This document shows positions 51,320 to 60,753 of a stretch of DNA of 64,000 nucleotides, piece by piece (within the stretch, counting starts at the first letter, position 1; each line of letters opens with the position of its first letter). Below the pieces are notes generated by a model that was given only the letters and a program-made list of their open reading frames with translations, was not told the origin of the DNA and searched no databases. The stretch spans positions 558,001 through 622,000 of the forward strand of contig CAWETK010000018.1 of the NCBI GenBank assembly GCA_963811905.1. The letters run 5' to 3'. The position numbers were made by a program, and so were the translations under genes. Source of the DNA: DATFVA01 sp963811905 (GTDB lineage: Bacteria; Bacteroidota; Ignavibacteria; Ignavibacteriales; Ignavibacteriaceae).

Positions 51320-52786
51320 TTATTTTTGTTCGGCAACTCTTTTAAGAATTCCCTTCAGTAAATCATAAAATTTCGCGACAGTTTCTATGTTTACCTTTTC
51401 ATCCGGCGAATGAGCTCCCTCTATAGTCGGCCCGAAAGATATCATATCCAGTCCCGGATTTTTCGCTCCAAGCAGCCCGCACTCGAGGCCCGCGTGAATA
51501 GCTTTTATTTCAGGTTCCTTTTTGTAGAGATTCTTAAATACTTCTTTAGAGGTCTTCAGAATTGCTGAATCCATATCCGGTTTCCATCCCGGGTAACCAT
51601 CGCCTTCAGTTACATTACCTCCGGCTAATATAAATGAAGCTTTTACACTTGCCGCAATATAATCCTTTGCACTTTCAACAGAACTTCTCTGGCTGGTACT
51701 TATGTTTAATTTCCCACCGTCTGTAGCAATCGTTGCAAGGTTTGTAGAAGTTTCAACCAATCCCGGAATATCCTGGCTCATTGCAATAACACCATGTGGA
51801 AGTGCGAGCAGTAAACTAATTATTTCATTCTGAAAATCAGAAGTGAAAATTTTATCGGGATTTTTATCCGACTTGTTGAAGTTTATCTTTAATCCGCTGT
51901 CTGACTTCTTATATTCGTTAATAAGGTTTTTCTCAAAATCACTGATTGTCTTTTTAACCTCAGGCTCCTGACCGTCCTTAATCATAATAACAGCTTCAGC
52001 TTCACGGGGTATTGCATTCCTCAGACTTCCGCCGGATAAAGAGCTGATATGATAACCGGCTTTTGATAATTTATTTAAGGTACGGCCAAGAAGTTTAATA
52101 GCATTTGCCCTGCCCTGGATTATATCAAGTCCCGAATGACCTCCCTTAAGACCGGTAATCATTACTTCATAAGCCGAATAACCGGAAGGAGCACTTTGAG
52201 TTTTAACATCGAATGATGCTAAAGTATCAACACCGCCGGAGCATCCGACATAAAAGGCTCCGTCTTCTTCAGAATCCATATTCAGCAGTATCTTTCCTGT
52301 TACAAACCCGGGTTCCAGATGGTTTGCACCTGTCATACCGGTTTCTTCATCAACAGTAAGGAGTATTTCAATCGGTCCATGTTCAACAGTTTTATCGTTT
52401 ATAACGGCTAAAGCAGCAGCAACACCAATTCCATTATCGCTGCCGAGTGTAGTTCCCTCAGCAGTAATCCATCCGTCTTCTCTCTTGATTTCTATCGGAT
52501 CATTTTCAAAATCATGCTTTGTGCTTTTATTCTTTTCACAGACCATATCAACATGCCCCTGCAGAACAACGGTAGGAGCTTTTTCATTCCCAGGAGTTGC
52601 AGGAATTTTTGCTAAAATATTTCCTACCTTATCTTCCTGGAATGCTACATTTTGTTCCTTCAAAAATGCTTTCATATGATCACGGATCTTTCCTTCCTTT
52701 TTAGAAGGACGCGGAACCCTTGTTATTTCATAAAATCTTTTCCATAATAATTCCGGTTTCAGATCTTTAATCGCTGATTCTGCCAT
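51320..52786 (-). CDS. pepD: Aminoacyl-histidine dipeptidase (PepD)
   Basis: Metallopeptidase of the M20 family hydrolysing Xaa-His and other dipeptides in the cytoplasm; 488 residues, the normal length. Seen: FYEITRVPRPSKKEGKIRD at the N-terminus, VVLQGHVDMVCEKN (first metal His/Asp), EGTTLGSDNGIGVAAALAV, LTVDEETGMTGA (catalytic Glu), GHSGLDI and HAGLECG near the end. Lies after typA on the minus strand but in its own transcript. Confidence 0.95.
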   Translation of the reverse strand: MAESAIKDLKPELLWKRFYEITRVPRPSKKEGKIRDHMKAFLKEQNVAFQEDKVGNILAKIPATPGNEKAPTVVLQGHVDMVCEKNKSTKHDFENDPIEIKREDGWITAEGTTLGSDNGIGVAAALAVINDKTVEHGPIEILLTVDEETGMTGANHLEPGFVTGKILLNMDSEEDGAFYVGCSGGVDTLASFDVKTQSAPSGYSAYEVMITGLKGGHSGLDIIQGRANAIKLLGRTLNKLSKAGYHISSLSGGSLRNAIPREAEAVIMIKDGQEPEVKKTISDFEKNLINEYKKSDSGLKINFNKSDKNPDKIFTSDFQNEIISLLLALPHGVIAMSQDIPGLVETSTNLATIATDGGKLNISTSQRSSVESAKDYIAASVKASFILAGGNVTEGDGYPGWKPDMDSAILKTSKEVFKNLYKKEPEIKAIHAGLECGLLGAKNPGLDMISFGPTIEGAHSPDEKVNIETVAKFYDLLKGILKRVAEQK

Positions 52787-52825
52787 AAAGATTCTCCTTT
52801 TTTAAGTTTTGTTTCAAATAAAAAA

Positions 52826-52841
52826 GACGCCGTATGGCGTC
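52826..52841 (-). terminator. Rho-independent terminator of typA
   Basis: GACGCC-GTAT-GGCGTC perfect stem (6 bp), followed on the minus strand by a run of six T. Located 14 bases after the typA stop. Confidence 0.85.
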
Positions 52842-52854
52842 TCAATTGTATTTC

Positions 52855-54699
52855 TTAAACTGTTTCTGCTTCAGCTGCTCTTTTTTCAGCAAGCCTTGCA
52901 TTCTTTCTATCCATGTCCGTAAGGAATCTTTTCCTTATCCGGATATTCTTAGGAGTGACTTCAACATATTCATCATCGGTAATCCATTCAATAGCCTGCT
53001 CCAGTGTAAGGATTGTAGGCGGTTCAAGTCTTATAGCTTCATCAGCACCTGATGCCCGCATATTAGAAAGCTGTTTGGTTTTTGTTACGTTTACATGCAT
53101 ATCGTTATTTCTTGAGTTCTCACCCACAACCATTCCTTCATAGACTCTTGTTCCGGGTTCTATAAAGAATACCGATCTTTCCTGCAGTTTAAACATTGCA
53201 TAGGCAGATGCAGTACCTGCTTCCATTGCAGCCAGCGCACCCCGCTGTCTGTGTACAATATCTCCTTTATAAGGTTCATAACCCTGAAAGTTATGATGCA
53301 GTATCCCGGTTCCTTTTGTATCGGTCATAAATTCAGACCGGTAGCCGATTAATCCTCTTGAAGGAATAACAAACTCGACTCTGGTATTTTCATTAAATGT
53401 CAGCATATTTTTCATTTCAGCTTTGCGCTTGCCGAGCTTCTCAATTACTATCCCTACAAACTCCTCAGGAACATCTATAATAACGTGCTCCATTGGTTCA
53501 GATACTACATCAGCAATCTTCTTCAGTATCACCTCCGGCCGTGTCACCTGGAGCTCATAATTTTCTCTTCTCATATTCTCAATAAGTATGGATAAATGCA
53601 GCTCCCCCCTGCCGCTGACTTTAAATATATCAGGGGAATCGGTCATCTCCACACGGAGACTTACATTCGATTTTAACTCTTTCGACAATCTTTCGCTTAT
53701 ATTTCTTGTAGTAACATATTTCCCTTCCTGTCCTGCAAAGGGAGAATTATTCACCATAAAGTTCATAGTTATGGTCGGTTCATCAATTGCTGCGAAAGGA
53801 AGCGGTTCAGGGTGTTTGGGACTTGCGATTGTATCCCCTATATCAACGTCTTCCAGACCGGCTATACCGCCTATATCTCCGGAGGTCAGCTGATCAGTTT
53901 CAACGCGCTTTATGCTTTCGAAAGAGTATAATTTGGTAATCCTTGATTCGCTTTTGTCCCCTTCTTTAGTAATATGAACCATTGTATCGCCTGCCTTAAG
54001 CACGCCTTTATGAATTCTTCCGATCCCGATTCTGCCAAGGTAGTCATTATAATCTATCGCAGATATAAGCATCTGGAAAGGAGCTTCAAGGTCGGCAAAT
54101 GGCTTAGGCACTTTTTCAATTATTACATCAAGAAGCGGCAGCAGGTTTTCGCTTTGATCTTCAAGATTAATCTTTGCAATTCCCTGCTTGGCAATAGTAT
54201 ATATATAGGGGAAATCCAGCTGATCATCGGATGCACCCAGGGTTACGAATAAGTCGAATACCTCATTCAGAACATCATTCGGCCGGGCATCTTTTCTGTC
54301 GATTTTATTTATTACAACGATAGGTTTTAAACCAAGATCAAGCGACTTCTTTAATACAAATTTTGTCTGGGGCAATGGTCCTTCTGCTGCATCAACAAGG
54401 AGGAGAACACCATCGACCATTTTGAGTGTACGTTCAACTTCCCCCCCGAAATCTGCGTGTCCCGGAGTATCAATAATATTAATTTTATGGTTCTTGTAAT
54501 GAATACTGAGATTTTTGGCCAGAATAGTAATGCCTCTTTCTTTTTCGAGAGCATTGGAATCCATTACTCTTTTTTCAACCTGCTGGTTTAGACGAAAGGC
54601 GCCGGTCTGTTTTAAGAGGTGATCCACTAATGTAGTTTTTCCGTGATCTACGTGCGCAATAATCGCAATATTCCTTATGTCATCTCTCTGACTACTCAT
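52855..54699 (-). CDS. typA: Translational GTPase TypA/BipA
   Basis: 614-residue ribosome-binding GTPase that helps 50S assembly and stress adaptation. G1 AIIAHVDHGKTTLVDHLLK, G2 region EKERGITILAKN, G3 DTPGHADFGGEVERT, G4 NKIDRKDAR. Later EF-G-like domains (MVVGENSR, GTGILHHNFQGYEP) are TypA-specific. Normal length, intact. Terminator at 52826. Confidence 0.97.
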   Translation of the reverse strand: MSSQRDDIRNIAIIAHVDHGKTTLVDHLLKQTGAFRLNQQVEKRVMDSNALEKERGITILAKNLSIHYKNHKINIIDTPGHADFGGEVERTLKMVDGVLLLVDAAEGPLPQTKFVLKKSLDLGLKPIVVINKIDRKDARPNDVLNEVFDLFVTLGASDDQLDFPYIYTIAKQGIAKINLEDQSENLLPLLDVIIEKVPKPFADLEAPFQMLISAIDYNDYLGRIGIGRIHKGVLKAGDTMVHITKEGDKSESRITKLYSFESIKRVETDQLTSGDIGGIAGLEDVDIGDTIASPKHPEPLPFAAIDEPTITMNFMVNNSPFAGQEGKYVTTRNISERLSKELKSNVSLRVEMTDSPDIFKVSGRGELHLSILIENMRRENYELQVTRPEVILKKIADVVSEPMEHVIIDVPEEFVGIVIEKLGKRKAEMKNMLTFNENTRVEFVIPSRGLIGYRSEFMTDTKGTGILHHNFQGYEPYKGDIVHRQRGALAAMEAGTASAYAMFKLQERSVFFIEPGTRVYEGMVVGENSRNNDMHVNVTKTKQLSNMRASGADEAIRLEPPTILTLEQAIEWITDDEYVEVTPKNIRIRKRFLTDMDRKNARLAEKRAAEAETV

Positions 54700-54787
54700 C
54701 GTATCCTTTCTTATTAAAAATTAGAAGTGGAATATATGGATAAACGCAGGTTTTTACAATGAAATTCGCTGTGTACCCCAGGTGATA

Positions 54788-55078
54788 TCAGGTGATAATC
54801 TGGGTATTTAAGGCAATTTCCTCAAGTACCGAGGATACTTTAAGACATTCTTTCATATCACCGGTGTATACAACACATTTTCCTTTTACGTGGACCTCAA
54901 ATGCGTAACCCCTTGCTTTCTCATAACTGCAGCCTACTGCTTTTATCAGCTGATAAATTACATCATCGAAAGTGTGCCAGTCGTCGTTGTAAAGGACTAC
55001 CTTACTGGAAATACCGACACTTACTTCCTCTTCGTCAAGTATATCTATTCTTGTCTGTTTATCCGGCTGAAGTTCCAT
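54788..55078 (-). CDS. clpS: ATP-dependent Clp protease adaptor ClpS
   Basis: 96 residues. SSKVVLYNDDWHTFDDVIYQL with the N-end rule pocket motif YNDDxHT, CSYEKARGYAFEVHVKGKCVV and a short end typical of ClpS. It delivers N-degron proteins to ClpAP. The gene is alone here, without clpA beside it; the ATG at 55078. Confidence 0.93.
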   Translation of the reverse strand: MELQPDKQTRIDILDEEEVSVGISSKVVLYNDDWHTFDDVIYQLIKAVGCSYEKARGYAFEVHVKGKCVVYTGDMKECLKVSSVLEEIALNTQIIT

Positions 55079-55543
55079 AACACAAAATTATCAAATAAAT
55101 AATCAAAATTAAATGAAATTTTTAACAAAGAATATACAGGCACTGCATATTTAATTGACCTTCTATAAAATAAGATTCTTATGAATCAGTATTTTATCTT
55201 ATTTGGCCTATACCAGGGCATATACGGGCTATCTGCATCTCACATACGTCTCACATACGTCTCACTTACGTTCCAGATACGTTCCACATACGTCTTAATT
55301 ACGCACTAATATAACCTTAAACCCGTTATAATAAGGACAGCTCAGATAACTCCAGGCGTCCTTGTTTGGTTTTCCGGTGTTCAGGAATATTGGTATGAAA
55401 TTCTATTAAATATTTTCTAAAACTTATTCCGGCTGTATTTTGGAGAGTACTGTCAGTTGATTCCTGTTACTTTCTTAGTTTGATTTTATAGGAGGGTATG
55501 TTTATATTTTTTGATCTAAAATAACTTTAATAATGGAGGTTAA
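55079..55543. other. Promoter region of the etf operon with 11-bp iterons
   Basis: About 465 bases with no gene, upstream of clpS (minus) and etfB (plus). The iteron array at 55238-55303 is the striking feature; the rest is AT-rich. AGGAGG-like GGAGG precedes the etfB ATG. Confidence 0.6.
55238..55303. repeat. Array of six 11-bp tandem iterons (TCTCACATACG)
   Basis: Six consecutive 11-mers: two exact TCTCACATACG, then TCTCACTTACG, TTCCAGATACG, TTCCACATACG and TCTTAATTACG. The T-ACG end is invariant. The period of one DNA turn places every unit on the same face. About 240 bases upstream of etfB. Likely a protein-binding array; too short and unspaced for CRISPR. Confidence 0.85.
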
Positions 55544-56296
55544 ATGAAAATAGCAGTATGCGTGAGTCATGTACCGGACACTGCTACAAAAGTTAAAGTG
55601 GGAGCAGATCAAAAGACAATAGATCCTTCGGGTGTCACCTACATAGTTAATCCATACGATGAATTTGCGATTGAAGAAGCTTTAAAAATGAAAGAAAAGT
55701 TTGGAGGAGATTCTGAAGTTACTGCTATCAGCGTAGGCACTGATGCAAGTAAAGAGACTATCAGAAAGGCACTCGCAATGGGTGTAGACAAGGGAATTCT
55801 ATTAAAAGATGAAACCCGGCGCGATTCTTTTGGTGTTGCAAAAGCACTTGCAGATGAAATTAAATCTCAGAGTTTTGAACTGGTTTTCTGCGGTAAACAG
55901 TCTGTCGATTATGATAATTCAGCTGTTCCTCAGCTTACTGCAGAATTCCTTGGATTTTCCTGTATAACTGTTGTAGTATCCCTTAGTATTGACGGGACTA
56001 AAGTTACCGCTGAAAGAGAGATCGAAGGAGGCAAAGAAGTTGTTGAAACTGAATTGCCTGTTATTATCGGAGCTCAGAAAGGTTTGAACGAGCCAAGGTA
56101 TGCTTCTCTTAAAGGTATAATGGCCTCGAAGAAAAAGACGATTGAGGAAAAACCCGCAGCATCGGCAGAACAATTTGCCGAGGTCATCAGTATGAAAAAG
56201 CCCCCGGAAAAACAGCCGGGCAGGATTCTCGGGACAGATAAATCAGCGGTGCCTGAATTAGTCAGGTTATTAAGAGAAGAAGCAAAAGTCATATAG
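55544..56296 (+). CDS. etfB: Electron transfer flavoprotein subunit beta
   Basis: 250 residues. KIAVCVSHVPDTATKVKVG, VNPYDEFAIEEALKMKE (AMP/FAD-region), FCGKQSVDYDNSAVPQL and GLNEPRYASLKGIMASKKK are diagnostic. With EtfA it forms the FAD/AMP-binding dimer that takes electrons from acyl-CoA dehydrogenases to the quinone pool (or to bifurcating partners). Strong GGAGG ribosome binding site; etfA follows after 13 bases. Confidence 0.96.
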   Translation: MKIAVCVSHVPDTATKVKVGADQKTIDPSGVTYIVNPYDEFAIEEALKMKEKFGGDSEVTAISVGTDASKETIRKALAMGVDKGILLKDETRRDSFGVAKALADEIKSQSFELVFCGKQSVDYDNSAVPQLTAEFLGFSCITVVVSLSIDGTKVTAEREIEGGKEVVETELPVIIGAQKGLNEPRYASLKGIMASKKKTIEEKPAASAEQFAEVISMKKPPEKQPGRILGTDKSAVPELVRLLREEAKVI

Positions 56297-56309
56297 GAGT
56301 TATAATAAA

Positions 56310-57281
56310 ATGGCAAATAAAATTTTAGCAATTCTTGAACAAAGAGATAATAAATTAAAGCGATCTGCATTTGAAGCTGTAAGCACTGCGGTCAAACTTG
56401 CGGGGGATCTTAACCTTGAGGCAGAGGCTGTTGTGATCGGGAATGACATTGAGAATATATCTGAAGCAGGAAAATACGGAATAGCACAGATCACCCACTT
56501 TAAGAGTGATCAGCTAAGCAGCTATTCTACTTCGGCATATACTAAAATAATCTGCGACTATGCGCGTGAAACAGGCGCTGCATACTTGGTGATAGCCGGG
56601 ACTGCACTGGGCAAAGATCTTGCACCGCATATCAGCGGCAGACTTAATGCCGGATGTCTTATGGATTGTATAAGCCTGGATGCGTCTGCCGGAGAAGTCA
56701 TTGCCACAAGACCTGTATATGCAGGTAAAGCATTAATTGAGGTTAAACTTAAAAGTGAAGTTAAAATCCTGGTGTTAAGACCGAATGTATTTAAAGCAGA
56801 GGTTAGGGATGAAAATGCGTCTGCAAATATTGTGACCAAAAATGTTGATAATCCCGATCTAAGGACACGAGTCACAGACATTAAGAAATCGGAAGGTAAA
56901 CTTGATGTTGCGGAAGCTGATATAATTGTATCAGGCGGAAGAGGACTTAAAGCACCGGAAAATTTCCACCTGGTTGAGGAGCTGGCTGATGTCCTCGGAG
57001 CTGCTGTCGGGGCTTCAAGGGCAGTAGTAGATGCCGGCTGGAGAGACCATCGGGAGCAGGTTGGTCAGACCGGTAAGACTGTTTCTCCTTCATTGTACGT
57101 AGCCTGCGGAATTTCCGGGGCAATTCAGCATCTTGCAGGAATGAGTTCTTCAAAATATATTGTAGCAATAAATAAAGACAAAGATGCCCCGATATTTAAT
57201 ATTGCTGATTATGGTATAGCCGGAGACGTATTTGAGATTCTGCCTGTATTAACCGAGGAGATCAAAAAAATAAAATCATAG
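56310..57281 (+). CDS. etfA: Electron transfer flavoprotein subunit alpha
   Basis: 323 residues. N-terminal adenine-nucleotide-like domain (ILAILEQRDNKLKRSAFEAV), then the FAD-binding domain: IIVSGGRGLKAPENFHLVEEL, VGASRAVVDAGWRDHREQVG, GQTGKTVSPSLYVACGISGA and QHLAGMSSSKYIVAINKDKDA. All ETF-alpha signatures intact. Partner of the preceding EtfB. Confidence 0.96.
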   Translation: MANKILAILEQRDNKLKRSAFEAVSTAVKLAGDLNLEAEAVVIGNDIENISEAGKYGIAQITHFKSDQLSSYSTSAYTKIICDYARETGAAYLVIAGTALGKDLAPHISGRLNAGCLMDCISLDASAGEVIATRPVYAGKALIEVKLKSEVKILVLRPNVFKAEVRDENASANIVTKNVDNPDLRTRVTDIKKSEGKLDVAEADIIVSGGRGLKAPENFHLVEELADVLGAAVGASRAVVDAGWRDHREQVGQTGKTVSPSLYVACGISGAIQHLAGMSSSKYIVAINKDKDAPIFNIADYGIAGDVFEILPVLTEEIKKIKS

Positions 57282-57296
57282 GTATTAGGAGATAAA

Positions 57297-57884
57297 GTGC
57301 AAAAGGTACAATGTGAAATATTAGGATTGTCGTCAAGTCCGTCGACAGGCGGGGCTTATGCTATACTGCTGCGTGAGGTTGGTGCAAACAGGAGACTGCC
57401 TATAATTATCGGCGCATTTGAAGCTCAGGCAATCGCTCTTGAAATAGAAGGAATAAAACCCCCCCGCCCTTTAACTCATGATCTTCTGAAACATATGATT
57501 GATAATCTCGGGGCCTCTATCATTGAAATAATTATAGATGAACTGAGAGAAAATACTTTTTACGCGAAGATTGTGCTAGAGGTTTCCGGTCTTACCAATG
57601 AAATAGATGCAAGACCAAGCGACGCAATTGCTCTTGCTGTAAGGGCTCGCTCCCCTATCTATGTTGCTGAGCTGGTCATGGAAGCTGCTGCTTTTATTCC
57701 TTCTGAAGAGTCTGAAGGGGAAGAAAAGAAAAGTGAACCCCAGGAACAGGAGGAAGTGCCGAAGACTAAGGAAGCCCAACTTGCCGCACTCCAGGATAAA
57801 CTTCGGAAAGCTATTGAAACCGAGGAGTATGAGAGAGCCGCAAAGTTAAGGGATGATATACAGAAGTTGACCGGTAATAATTGA
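57297..57884 (+). CDS. Bifunctional-nuclease (DUF151) family protein with C-terminal UVR motif
   Basis: 195 residues from a GTG start at 57297 after TTAGGAGA. Residues 1-135 are a DUF151/BFN domain (RRLPIIIGAFEAQAIALEIEG, RPLTHDLLKHMIDNLGA, ARPSDAIALAVRARSPIYV). After an acidic Glu-rich linker a UVR helical hairpin follows (LQDKLRKAIETEEYERAAKLRDDI). UVR motifs normally bind UvrA-like or protein partners. It lies 15 bases after etfA, in the same operon. Function of such bacterial fusions is unsettled. Confidence 0.9.
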   Translation: MQKVQCEILGLSSSPSTGGAYAILLREVGANRRLPIIIGAFEAQAIALEIEGIKPPRPLTHDLLKHMIDNLGASIIEIIIDELRENTFYAKIVLEVSGLTNEIDARPSDAIALAVRARSPIYVAELVMEAAAFIPSEESEGEEKKSEPQEQEEVPKTKEAQLAALQDKLRKAIETEEYERAAKLRDDIQKLTGNN

Positions 57885-57886
57885 GT

Positions 57887-57916
57887 TTGAACCTGCCTGC
57901 TGACAAGCAGGTTCAA
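57887..57916 (+). terminator. Hairpin after the etf operon
   Basis: TTGAACCTGC (57887-57896) pairs perfectly with GCAGGTTCAA (57907-57916) around a 10-base loop, next to the stop at 57884. Beyond it are direct repeats of CCTCAGGCAGG (about 57935 and 57954) and a mix of purine-rich words; T-run is weak. Confidence 0.6.
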
Positions 57917-57972
57917 GTTTAAGTTCAAGCATACCTCAGGCAGGCTTGGCTGGCCTCAGGCAGGTTTGAGCT

Positions 57973-59451
57973 TTAGCTGAAAACTTTCTTGCCGATGCTG
58001 CATTCCAGGCAGTTATCTTTACTACAGAAATTTCTGAATAAGTCAATCATTCCCTGGTAAAGCACACTCCTTTTCCAGGCATCATTCAGATTGAGAGTGT
58101 CTGCCACTTCAAAGACGAGGCTGTTCTCACTTTGCTGATAATAGTTCAGGTACACCTTCTGGACCCTTGAGACAAGATCCTTTCTATTGAACAGGTCGAA
58201 GTAGACCGAAAATACCGGGAGTATAACGTTAATAATTATTTCATCTGCCCGTGAGACGCCGACAAAGTAATTAATCTTAATATTCGCTTCCTGATCAAAT
58301 GTATAATGGTTATGCCAGAAGCCGTCCCCTTTTACTATCAGCTGACTCCTAAGTGAACTGATAATTTGCTTATTGTTAGTATAATTTTCAAAATCCTTTA
58401 TGATTGCGTGGATCATATTTCCTCTGATGACCTGGCACAGAAGCCTGACTCCTCCGGCTATCCTTACAGTGGGGAAATTATATGGTCTTAGTTTTGCAAA
58501 ATTCCACTGGGTTGAATGGAATATTCTACCATCATAATCATTTTTATTCACCGACCACAACTCTACCAGGTGCCTCACGTATTCTGAAGTTTCCTCATCG
58601 GGAATTTTATCAGAAGCAGGAAGCAAGCCGCTTATACTGAAAAATATTGATTCTAATTTCAGCAGGAAATCTTCATCCTTCGCGAACTTTTTAAGAAAAT
58701 TCAGGTCGACGCTTGAGGCAAGCCTGTGCATAATATCTTTATTTTTTGAAAACCCCAGGGCTTCAAACATAGATTCATAAATCATCTGTTCCCATAACCC
58801 GGTATCGCCGAAATCCTCAGGTTTGAATTCTTTCTTATAAAAATTTTCGTCAGGTTCGTAACGAACTACCGGTTCTTTCAGATTTATTTCTTTGAGGTAA
58901 GCAAGCTCTTTAAGTCTGCTGAGAACCTTCTCACATTTTTGCTTGAATCTGCCGAGTCCCAGTTCATAAATAAAATCAAGTTTTTCTTTTTCCGGGATCT
59001 CATTATTAACTTCGGCACATGGCATTTTGTTTATCCGGCCGGATCTTTCAGTCAGTATAGCCTGTTGAATTTTTTCCCGCAGGTTACTCTTAAGAAATGG
59101 TTCAAGGGAGAATGACTGCACTTTCCTGCCGTCCTGCGTAAAAACATATGAATCCCGGTGTGAATTATTAAAAACTATATGAAGTATAACACTGTTGTAT
59201 TTTTTATTCAGATGATGTCCGTGGGCTTTCCAGTCGGAATGCACCCCATCGATTTCAATATCACCTGAGAAGGTGAGATTCCCTATCTGGATTTTTGCAT
59301 GTTTAAAGTCGGGTCCGCCGGTTTCTTTATTTTCTGTTCCGGGATCAACTATCTTAACCAGCTGCCCGTCGGAAGTTTCCAGTTCTTTTACGAAATCCTG
59401 TCTCTTCCAGATTTCATAAAGGAATTTTTCCAGCACTTTGTCTTGTTTCAT
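57973..59451 (-). CDS. DUF2851 family protein
   Basis: 492 residues. The N-terminal part holds the diagnostic DUF2851 blocks: PGTENKETGGPDFKHAKIQIG, FSGDIEIDGVHSDWKAHGHH and YNSVILHIVF. A cysteine set near the end (CSKDNCLECSIG) may bind metal. The family is restricted to Bacteroidota/Chlorobi-like bacteria, function unknown (a restriction-like nuclease fold has been suggested for its core). Last gene of the minus run, 3 bases after the hypothetical gene. Confidence 0.85.
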   Translation of the reverse strand: MKQDKVLEKFLYEIWKRQDFVKELETSDGQLVKIVDPGTENKETGGPDFKHAKIQIGNLTFSGDIEIDGVHSDWKAHGHHLNKKYNSVILHIVFNNSHRDSYVFTQDGRKVQSFSLEPFLKSNLREKIQQAILTERSGRINKMPCAEVNNEIPEKEKLDFIYELGLGRFKQKCEKVLSRLKELAYLKEINLKEPVVRYEPDENFYKKEFKPEDFGDTGLWEQMIYESMFEALGFSKNKDIMHRLASSVDLNFLKKFAKDEDFLLKLESIFFSISGLLPASDKIPDEETSEYVRHLVELWSVNKNDYDGRIFHSTQWNFAKLRPYNFPTVRIAGGVRLLCQVIRGNMIHAIIKDFENYTNNKQIISSLRSQLIVKGDGFWHNHYTFDQEANIKINYFVGVSRADEIIINVILPVFSVYFDLFNRKDLVSRVQKVYLNYYQQSENSLVFEVADTLNLNDAWKRSVLYQGMIDLFRNFCSKDNCLECSIGKKVFS

Positions 59452-59454
59452 ACT

Positions 59455-59943
59455 CTACCTGCCAGATTCTTTAATGACCACGAGATTCGCGGGTAGGGAT
59501 CTCCTGCTCCCCAGACGGTATAAAAAGACCAGGTTGTTAACTGAATCATCCAGGAATACATTCCTGAAGGAGTATTCCCCTGAGCTTACCTGGTAAAACA
59601 TATCTTTCTTTTTTCCATTATTAAAAAGGAAAATATCGGCACCGGAAATCTTTTGGGGAATTTTGACAGTTACCTCCACTTTAGAGGAATCAGTAAAGAT
59701 TGTATCTTTAGCGGATATAATTGTCAGTTCAGGCAGTCTTGAATCAACCTTTAAAGAACTGACTTCATAAATATCGGGAGTTTGATAATCGAGTTTCCCG
59801 GACTCCCCAACTTTGCCTTCCGGAGGCTGTTTAACAGCAGATTCCTGCATCTCTCCCTCTTTTATCCAAGAGGATTGTTTAATGTTTAGAAAACATACTA
59901 ATATTAAAATTAATAGTAAAATTGCGAATAGGAATTTCTTCAC
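59455..59943 (-). CDS. Hypothetical membrane-anchored protein, 162 aa
   Basis: Not recognised. Single N-terminal helix KKFLFAILLLILILVCFLNI, then a polar linker and a beta-rich Ig-like domain (KVEVTVKIPQKISGADIFLFN, SGEYSFRNVFLDDS). Placed between pyrF and the DUF2851 gene with 4-base overlap at the front and 3-base gap behind, so it is part of the operon. Possibly a surface or periplasmic adhesive domain. Confidence 0.65.
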   Translation of the reverse strand: MKKFLFAILLLILILVCFLNIKQSSWIKEGEMQESAVKQPPEGKVGESGKLDYQTPDIYEVSSLKVDSRLPELTIISAKDTIFTDSSKVEVTVKIPQKISGADIFLFNNGKKKDMFYQVSSGEYSFRNVFLDDSVNNLVFLYRLGSRRSLPANLVVIKESGR

Positions 59944-60752
59944 ATATCCAGTTCTTTTTTAACTTTTGTATTCAGTGTGTTTAATTCTTCAGCAGAAACC
60001 TCTGCAAAATCTTTATTCTTGCTCTTATATATAATTCCCCGGCTGACATTTATAAGGAAATTTAATCTCCCTGCCTCCTTAAAAGATTTGACAACCTCTT
60101 CCAGACTCCCTCCCTGTGCACCAACACCGGGCAGAAGAACGGGCAGTTCATTAATCAGTTCCAGATTATTTTTTAACTCATCAATCTGAGTTGCCCCGAA
60201 GACTATTCCGCAATTATTATTTTTGTTCCAATCATTAACTTTTACTATAACCTGCTGGTACAGGAAATCTCCATTTTGGAGTTTTAATTTCTCAAAGTTA
60301 TCAGCACCCGGATTAGAGGTAAGTGCAAGGATAAAATTTAATTTATTCTCAAACTGCAGAAATGGCTGCACCGAGTCTTCTCCCATATAAGGATTGATAG
60401 TGGAAGCATCGCACTGAAAATAATTGAAAATCGAATCCGCGTACATTTTTGCAGTGTTCCCTATGTCGCCCCTCTTGGCATCACCGATTATTAAAACATC
60501 ATCGGGAATCAGATCTATTGTTTTTTTTAATATTTCAAATCCTTCAGCTCCTGAGTTTTCATAGAAAGCAAAATTCAGCTTATATGCTGCGGCAGCACCT
60601 GCAGTTTTTTCGATAACCTGCCGGTTAAACTCGAAAACAGGATCCGGGGAATTTTTAAGATGTACAGGAATTTTATTAATATCTGTATCAAGACCTACAC
60701 AGATAAATAGGCCTTCTGAATTTTTCTTCCCAAGCTTTTCAGGTGCATTCAT
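59940..60752 (-). CDS. pyrF: Orotidine 5'-phosphate decarboxylase
   Basis: Final UMP-forming step. 270 residues, the larger type-2 form. FICVGLDTDINKIP, AAAYKLNFAFYENSG, LIIGDAKRGDIGNTAKMY (catalytic Asp/Lys/Asp), SNPGADNFEKL and LLPGVGAQGG are the family blocks. One base separates it from dcd, and it overlaps the next gene by 4 bases. Pyrimidine supply genes thus sit directly behind rodA. Confidence 0.96.
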   Translation of the reverse strand: MNAPEKLGKKNSEGLFICVGLDTDINKIPVHLKNSPDPVFEFNRQVIEKTAGAAAAYKLNFAFYENSGAEGFEILKKTIDLIPDDVLIIGDAKRGDIGNTAKMYADSIFNYFQCDASTINPYMGEDSVQPFLQFENKLNFILALTSNPGADNFEKLKLQNGDFLYQQVIVKVNDWNKNNNCGIVFGATQIDELKNNLELINELPVLLPGVGAQGGSLEEVVKSFKEAGRLNFLINVSRGIIYKSKNKDFAEVSAEELNTLNTKVKKELDM

Positions 60753-60753
60753 A

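Noticed and set aside
55238..55303. Iteron array as a plasmid-type origin or CRISPR
   Set aside because: No replication initiator gene or dnaA-box cluster is nearby, and units are contiguous without spacers.
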